64,000 nucleotides of DNA from Adiantum capillus-veneris (taxonomy: Eukaryota; Streptophyta; Polypodiopsida; Polypodiales; Pteridaceae): contig CM043958.1 of the NCBI GenBank assembly GCA_014529385.2, positions 156,463,293-156,527,292 on the forward strand, in the 5' to 3' direction. Below, one piece after another: positions 57,601-64,000 of this stretch (position 1 is its first letter; each line of letters begins with the position of its first letter). Both the position numbers and the translations under genes were made by a program. A model generated the notes under the pieces. That model was not told the DNA's origin and made no database searches. It saw only the letters and a list, made by a program, of their open reading frames with translations.

Positions 57601-58829
57601 GATGATGATACGTCGAAAAAATTGCCCTGAACTTCGTTTCAAAGTGTTGATTTCATCAATTAGAGATGGCATCACAACATGCGCCTTGTCCGCTTGGGGT
57701 GCCAAATAGGCTGGCTTATTGAGAGGGTAGCATTTCTAATTAATGAAATCAACCCTTTGAAACGAAGGTCAGGGCAATTGCGTATCATCCAGGATGCACA
57801 CAAATATATAGTGAAGGGTTTTGGAGCAAGCACATCAACTATAGAGAGTTATCACGACTACTTTTGTGCTCACTCACGAAGCAAAAACTTTGGCCTTAGG
57901 AGTATATACAAACCTGCAGGAGCTATTGAAAGATGGTACTTGGGGGCTCAATAAGGCTTCCTAAAGTTGATGTGCTTCCTCCAACTATGTTTTTGCATGC
58001 ATCCTGAATGATGATACGCCGCAAATATTGCCATGACCTTCGTTTCAAAGCGTTGATTTCATCAATTAGAGATGCCACCACAGCATGCGCCTTTTCCGCT
58101 TAGGGTGCCAAATGTGCTACCTTATTGAGGGGGTAGCATCTCTTATTGATGAAATCAACCCTTTGAAACGAAGGTCAGGGCAATTGCGTATCATCGAGCA
58201 TGCACACAAATATATAGTGAAGGGTTTTGGAGCAAGCACGTCAACTATAGAGAATTATCACGACTACTTTTGTGCTCACTCACGAAGCAAAAACTTTAGC
58301 CTTAGGAGTATATACAAACCTGCAGGAGCTATTGAAAGATGGTACTTGGGGGCTCAATAAGGCTTCCTATAGTTAATGTGCTTCCTCCAATACCCTTCAC
58401 TATGTTTTTGCATGCATTCTGAATGATGATACGTCGAAAATATTGCCATGAACTTCGTTTCAAAGCGTTGATTTCATCAATTAGAGATGCCACCATAGGA
58501 TGCGCCTTGTCCGCTTGGGGTGCCAAATGTGTTGTCTTATTGAGCTCCCAAGTACCATCTCTCAATAGCTCCAACAGGTCTGTAGATACTCCTCAGGGAA
58601 AAGTGTCTGCCTCGTGACCACAAAAGTAGTCGTGATAACTCGCTATAGCTGACGTGTTTTTCCTCCAAAACCCTTCACTATCTTTTTGCGTGCATCCTAG
58701 ATGATGCTATCCCGAAAAAATTGCCCTGATTTTCCTTTTAAAGTGTTGATTTCATCAATTAGAGATGCCATCACAACATGCGCCTTGTCCGCTTGGGGTG
58801 CCAAATGTGCCGCCTTATTGCTGTGGCAG
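48651..58829 (-). repeat. Satellite block 2 (opposite polarity)
   Basis: Here the higher-order repeat is the reverse complement of block 1. The TTATTGAGG(T)GGTAGCATC junction occurs at 48921, 49611, 50300, 50984, 51673, 52919, 53878, 54570, 54984, 55674, 56337, 57027, 57716, 58122 and 58815. Most steps are 684-693 bp; 414 and 406 are one-unit losses; 1246 and 959 reflect a junction lost near 52280 and extra units. Variants recur: a form reading CACTCACGAAGCAAAAAC and another reading GCTGTGGCAGCATCCC. Confidence 0.9.
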
Positions 58830-61800
58830 GCAAAAAGATAGTGAAGTGTTTTGGAGGAATCACGTCAGCTATCAGGAGCTCTCACGACTACTTTTGTGCT
58901 CACGAGGGAGACACTTTGGCCTGAGGAGTATCTACAGACCTGCTGGAGCTATTGAAAGATGGTCCTTGATGGCTCAATAAGGCAACACATTTGGCACCCA
59001 AACCGGACAAGACGCATGCTGTGGTGGCATGTCTAACTGATGAAATCAAGCTTTGAAACAAAGGTCATGGCAATTTTTTCGGTGTATCATCATCCAGGAT
59101 GCACGCAAAAAGATAGTGAAGGGTATTGGAGGAAGCACATCAGCTATAGGGAGCCTTATTGAGCCCCCAAGTACCATCTTTCAATAGCTCTAGCAAGTTA
59201 AGGCCAAAGTGTTTGCTTCGTGAGCACAAAAGTAGTCGTGATAGCTCCCTATAGTTGATGCTACCACCTCAATAAGGCAGCCTATTTGGCACCCCATGCA
59301 GACAAGGCGCATGTTTTGATGGCATCTCTAATTGATGAAATCAACGCTTTGAAACGAAGGTCAGGGCAATTTTTCTGCGTACCATCATCTAGGATGCACG
59401 CAAAAAGATAGTGAAGGGTTTTGGAGGAAGCACATCAGCTATACGGAGCTATCAGGACTACTTTTTTTCTCACGAGGCAAACACTTTGGCTTGAGGAGTA
59501 TCTACAGACCTGTTGGAGCTATTGAAAGATGGTACTTGGGGCCTCAAGTAGAACCTGATTGAGCCTCCAAGTACCATCTTTCAATAGCTCTAGCAAGTCT
59601 GTAGATTCTCCTAAGACCAAAGTGTTTGCCTCCTGAGCAGAAAAGTAGTCGTGATAGCTCCTGATAGTCATGTGCTTCCTTCAAAACCTTTCACTATCTT
59701 TTTGCGTGCATCCTGGATGATGATACGCAATTGCCCTCACCTTCGTTTCAAAGCGTTGATTTCATCAATTAGAGATGCTACCACCTCAATAAGGCAGCAC
59801 ATTTGGCACCCCAAGCGGACAAGTCGCATGTTGTGATGGCATCTCTAATTGATGAAATCAGTGCTTTGAAACGAAGGTTAGGGCAATTTTTTCGGCGTAT
59901 CATCATCTAGGATGCACGCAAAAAGATAGCAAATTGTTTTGGAGGAGGCACATGAGCTATAGGGAGTTATCACGACTACTTTTGTGCTTACGAGGCAGAC
60001 ACTTTGGCCTGAGGAGTATCTACAGTCCTGCTAGAGCTATTGAAAGATGGTACTCGGGGGCTCAATAACGTAGCACATTTGGCACCTTAAACGGACAAGG
60101 TGCATGCTATGGTGGCATCTCTAATTGATGAAATGAACGCTTTGAAACGAAGGTCATTGCAAATTTTTTGGCGTATTATCATCCAGGATGCACGCTAAAA
60201 CATAGTGAAGGGTTTTGGAGGAAGCACATCAGCTATAGGAAGCCTTATTGAGCCCCCAAGTACCATCTTTCAATAGCTCCAGCAGGTCTGTAGATGTCTG
60301 CCTCGTGAGCACAAAAGTAGTCGTGATAGCTCTCTATAGTTGATGTGCTTCCTTCAAAACCTTTCAATGTCCTTTTGCGTGCATCGTGGATGATAATATG
60401 TAATTTCCCTGACCTTCGTTGCAAAGCGTTATTTTCATCAATTAGAGATGCTACCACTTCAATAAGGGAGCATATTTGGCACCCCAAGCGGACAAGGCGC
60501 ATGTTGTGATGGCATCTCTAATTGATGAAATCAACGCTTAGAAACGAAGGTTAGGGAAATTTTTTCAGCGTATCATCATCTAGGATGCACGCAAAAAGAT
60601 AGCGAAGTGTTTTGGAGGAGGCACATTAGCTATAGGGAGTTATCAGGACTACTTTTGTGCTTACGAGGCAGACACTTTGGCCTGAGGAGTATCTACAGTC
60701 CTGCTGGAGCTATTGAAAGATGGTACTCGGGGGCTCAATAAGGTAGCACATTTGGCACCTTAAACGGACAAGGTGCATGCTATGGTGGCATCTCTAATTG
60801 ATGAAATGAACGCTTTGAAACGAAGGTCATGGCAAATTTTTCGGCGTATTATCATCCAGGATGCATGCAAAAATGTAGTGAAGGGTTTTGGAGGAAGCAC
60901 ATTAGCTATAGGAAGCCTTATTGAGCCCCCAAGTACCATCTTTGAATAGCTCCAACAGGTCTGTAGATGTCTGCCTCGTGAGCACAAAAGTAGTCGTGAT
61001 AGCTCTCTATAGTTGATGTGCTTCCTTCAAAACCTTTCAATGTCTTTTTGCGTGCATCCTGGATGATAATACGTAATTGCCCTGACCTTCGTTGCAAAGC
61101 GTTATTTTCATCAATTAGAGATGCTACCACTTCAATAAGGGAGCATATTTGGCACCCCAAGCAGACAAGGCGCATGTTGTGATGGCATCTCTAATTGATG
61201 AATCAACGCTTTGAAACGAAGGTCATGGTAATTTTTTCTGGGTATCATCATCTAGGATACACGCAAAAAGATAGTGAAGGGTTTTGGAGGAAGCACATCA
61301 GCTATACGGAGCTATCACCACTACTTTTGTGCTCACAAGGCAAACACTTTGGCCTGTGGAGTATCTACAGACCTGCTAGAGTTATTCAACGATGGTACTT
61401 GATGGCTGAATAAGGCAGCACATTTGGCACCCCAAGCGGACAAGGTGCATGCTGTGGTGGCATCTCTAATTGATGAAATCAACGCTTTGAAACGAAGGTC
61501 ATGGCAAATTTTTCGGCGTATCAACATCCATGATGCACACAAAAAGATAGTGAAGGGTTTTGGAGGAAGCACATCAGCTATAAGGAGCCTTATTGAGCTC
61601 CCAATTACCATCTTTCAATAGCTTCAACAGGTTTATAGATAATCCTAAGGCCAAAGTGTCTGCCTCTTGAGCACAAAAATAGTCGTGATAGCTCCCTATA
61701 ATTGATGTTCTTCCTACAGAACCCTTCACTATCTTTTTGCGTGCATCCTGGATGGTGATACGCAATTGCCCTGACCTTCGTTTCAAAGCATTGATTTCAT

Positions 61801-63640
61801 CAAGTATAGATGCTACGACCTCAATAAGGCGGCACATTTGGCACCCCAAGCAAACAAGACGTATGTTGTGATGGCATCTCTAATTGATGAAATCAACGCT
61901 TTGAAATGAAGGTCAGGGCAATTTTTTCGGCGTATCATTATCTAGGATGCACACAAAAAGATAGTGAAGGGTTTTGGAGGAACCACATCAGCTATAGGGA
62001 ATTATCGCGACTACTTTTGTGCTCACGAGGCAGACACTTTCGCCTGAGGAGTATCTATAGTCCTGCTGGAGCTATTGAAAGATGGTACTTGGGGGCTCGA
62101 TAAGGTAGCACATTTGGCACCCCAAACGGACAAGGCGCATGGTATGGTGGCATCTCTAATTGATGAAATGAACGCTTTGAAACGAAGGTCATGGCAAATT
62201 TTTCGGCGTATTATCATCCAGGACGCACGCAAAAATATAGTGAAGGGTTTTGGAGGAAGCACATCAGCTATAGGAAGCCTTATTGAGCCGCCAAGTACCA
62301 TCTTTCAATAGCTCCAGCAGGTCTGTAGATGTCTTGCCTCGTGAACACAAAAGTAGTCGTGATAGCTCTCTATAGTTGATGTGCTTCCTTCAAAATCTTT
62401 AAATGTCTTTTTGCGTGCATCCTGGATGATAATACGTAATTGCCCTGACCTTCGTTGCAAAGCGTTATTTTCATCAATTAGAGATGCTACCACTTCAATA
62501 AGGAAGCATATTTGGCACCCCAAGCGGACAACGAGCATGTTGTGATGGCATCTCTAATTGATGAAATCAACGCTTTGAAACAAAGGTCAGGGCAATTTTT
62601 TTTGCGTATCATCATCTAGGATGCATGCAAAAAGATAGTGAAGGGTTTTAGAGAAACCAAATCAGCTATAGGGAGCTATCACGACTACTTTTGTGTTCAT
62701 GAGGTAGACACTTTGGCCTAAGGAGTATCTACAGACCTGTTGGAGCTATTGAAAGATAGTACTTGATGGATCAATAAGGCAGCACATTTGGCACCCCAAC
62801 CGGACAAGGTGTATGCTGTGGTGGCATCTCTAATTGATGAAATCAACGCTTTGAAAGGAAGCTCATGGCAATTTTTTCAGCGTATCATCATCCAAGATGC
62901 ACGCAAAAAGATAGTAAAGGGTTTTGGAGAAAGCACATAAGCTATAGGAAGCCTTATTGAGCCCCCAAGTACCATCTTTCAATAGCTCCAACAGGTCTGT
63001 AGATACTCCTAAGGCCAAAGTGTCTGCCTCGTGAGCACAAAAGTAGTCGTGAGAGCTCCCTATAATTGATGTGCTTCTCGCAGAACCCTTCACTATCTTT
63101 TTGCGTGGATCCTGGATGGTGATACGTAATTGCCCTGAACTTTGTTTCAAAGCGTTGATTTCATCAAGTAGAGATGCTACCACCTCAATAAGGCGGCACA
63201 TTTGGCACCCCAAGCGGACAAGGCGCATGTTGTGATGGCATCTCTAATTGATGAAATCAACGCTTTGAAACGAAGGTCAGGGCAATTTTTACGGCGTATC
63301 ATCATCTAGGATGCACGCAAAAAGATAGTGAAGGGTTATAGAGGAAGCACATCAGCTATAAGGAGTTATCACGACTACTTTTCTGCTCACGAGACAGACA
63401 CTTTGGCCTGAGGAGTATCTACAGACCTGCTGGAGCTATTGGAAAATGGTACTTGGGGGCTCAATAAGGCAACACATTTGGCACCCCAAGCGGACAAGGC
63501 GCATGCTGTGGTGGCATTTCTAATTGATGAAAGAAACGTTTTGAAACGAAGGTCATGGCAATTTTTTCAACGTATGATCATCCAGGATGCACACAAAAAC
63601 ATAGTGAAGGGTATTGGAGGAGGCACATCAGCTATAGGAA
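58830..63640 (+). repeat. Satellite block 3 (polarity as block 1)
   Basis: Junctions are at 59270, 59787, 60460, 61133, 61822, 62496 and 63186 (steps 517, 673, 673, 689, 674, 690). The left boundary is abrupt: GCTGTGGCAG is joined to GCAAAAAGATAG at about 58830, skipping about 80 bp of the unit. Confidence 0.9.
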
Positions 63641-64000
63641 GCCTGATTGAGCCCCCAATTACCTTCTTTCAATAGCTCCAGCAGGTTTGTAGATACTCCT
63701 AAGGCCAAAGTGTCTGCCTCGTGAGCACAAAAGTAGTCGTGATAGCTCCCTATAGCTGATGTGCTTCCTGTAGAACCCTTCACAATCTTTTTGCAGATGA
63801 TGATACGCCGAAAAAAAATTCCCTAACCTTCGTTTCAAAGCGTTGATTTCATCAATTAGAGATGCCATCACAACATGCGCCTTGTCCGCTTGGGGTGCCA
63901 AATGTGCCACCTTATTGAGGTGGTAGCATCTCTACTTAATGAAATCAACGCTTTGAAACGAAGGTCATGGCAATTACGTATCACCATCCAGGATCCACGC
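63641..64000 (-). repeat. Satellite block 4 (polarity as block 2, runs off window)
   Basis: From about 63641 a full reverse unit runs through GCCAAATGTGCCACC and turns at TTATTGAGGTGGTAGC (63912) into forward sequence. This is the block 2 arrangement, so a third polarity switch lies just before. Confidence 0.8.

Larger units (their letters stand above)
43096..64000. repeat. Composite satellite of 276-bp units in forward/reverse higher-order repeats
   Basis: The basic unit is 276 bp, measured between CAATAAGG landmarks at 43135-43411 and again at 45860-46136. In forward sense it reads CAATAAGGCAGCACATTTGG, then GGACAAGGCGCATG, GATGAAATCAACGCTTTG, ATCATCCAGGATGCACGC, CACGACTACTTTTGTG and GAGCTATTGAAAGATGG. 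A higher-order repeat joins one full forward unit, forward positions 1-176, then reverse positions 8-1 and 276-48. Measured periods in block 1 are 673, 673, 689, 690, 673, 690 and 414. 414 equals 690 minus one 276-bp unit; 673 reflects a 17-bp deletion after GTAGAT. The array continues past the window end. Confidence 0.95.

Noticed and set aside
43096-64000. Satellite frames as a real gene family
   Set aside because: Frames are ended by the forward/reverse junctions, occur on both strands, and show no promoter, intron or domain. Reported as an observation, not as CDS.
43096-64000. CRISPR-like array
   Set aside because: Units are 276 bp with no short-repeat/spacer alternation, in a plant-type genome.

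Overview
The window looks like repeat-rich heterochromatin from a land-plant nuclear genome. The evidence is plant-type transposons (Ty1/copia, Ty3/gypsy with a chromodomain, an L1-like LINE whose ORF1 carries DUF4283 and a CCHC knuckle, a Helitron PIF1-type helicase), tRNA-iMet primer-binding sites, very long (GA)n/(CT)n microsatellites and GT-AG introns. Two exons of a plant-type ubiquitin-conjugating enzyme are also present. Nothing prokaryotic is visible (no operons, no Shine-Dalgarno spacing). The species cannot be named from sequence alone; a fern, lycophyte or other large-genome plant would fit. No complete host housekeeping gene was found.

Layout. 1-6005: LINE copy 1 on the minus strand, decayed, with two internal tandem duplications. 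6006-9700: mostly non-coding, including a leader-like stretch with recurring GACATCATAC...GTATGATGTC palindromes. 9700-15420: a plus-strand Ty3-like gag-protease pseudo-element in which a 421-bp gag segment is amplified about five times. 15420-17430: microsatellites and a likely LTR end with a primer-binding site. 17430-22111: a minus-strand Ty1/copia element (gag, integrase, RT, RNase H), broken in many frames. 22159-23110: an LTR next to a gypsy RT fragment. 24655-24894: opposed (GA)n and (CT)n tracts. 25127-28666: the Helitron helicase C-terminus, two tandem paralogous three-exon genes of unknown function (the second looks intact), and a candidate Helitron 3' end. 29073-29274: exons 1-2 of a UBC4/5/6-like E2 gene. 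29964-33201: a SINE-like head and fragments of gypsy elements in both orientations.

33202-42895 is a nested insertion. LINE copy 2 (minus strand) sits in a gypsy LTR, and LINE copy 2 was itself split by a complete-ended Ty3/gypsy chromovirus (37144-42031) flanked by a 5-bp CACAA target-site duplication.

43096-64000, running off the window, is a 21-kb satellite built from a 276-bp unit (exactly 92 codons) in an unusual mixed-orientation higher-order repeat: forward, partial forward, then reverse. Its periods are 690, 673 and about 414 bp. The polarity of the whole repeat flips three times, near 48.65, 58.83 and 63.64 kb. This array is the strongest candidate for something undescribed. Its fold-back design would give hairpin transcripts, which could feed siRNA-based silencing; that last step is inference.
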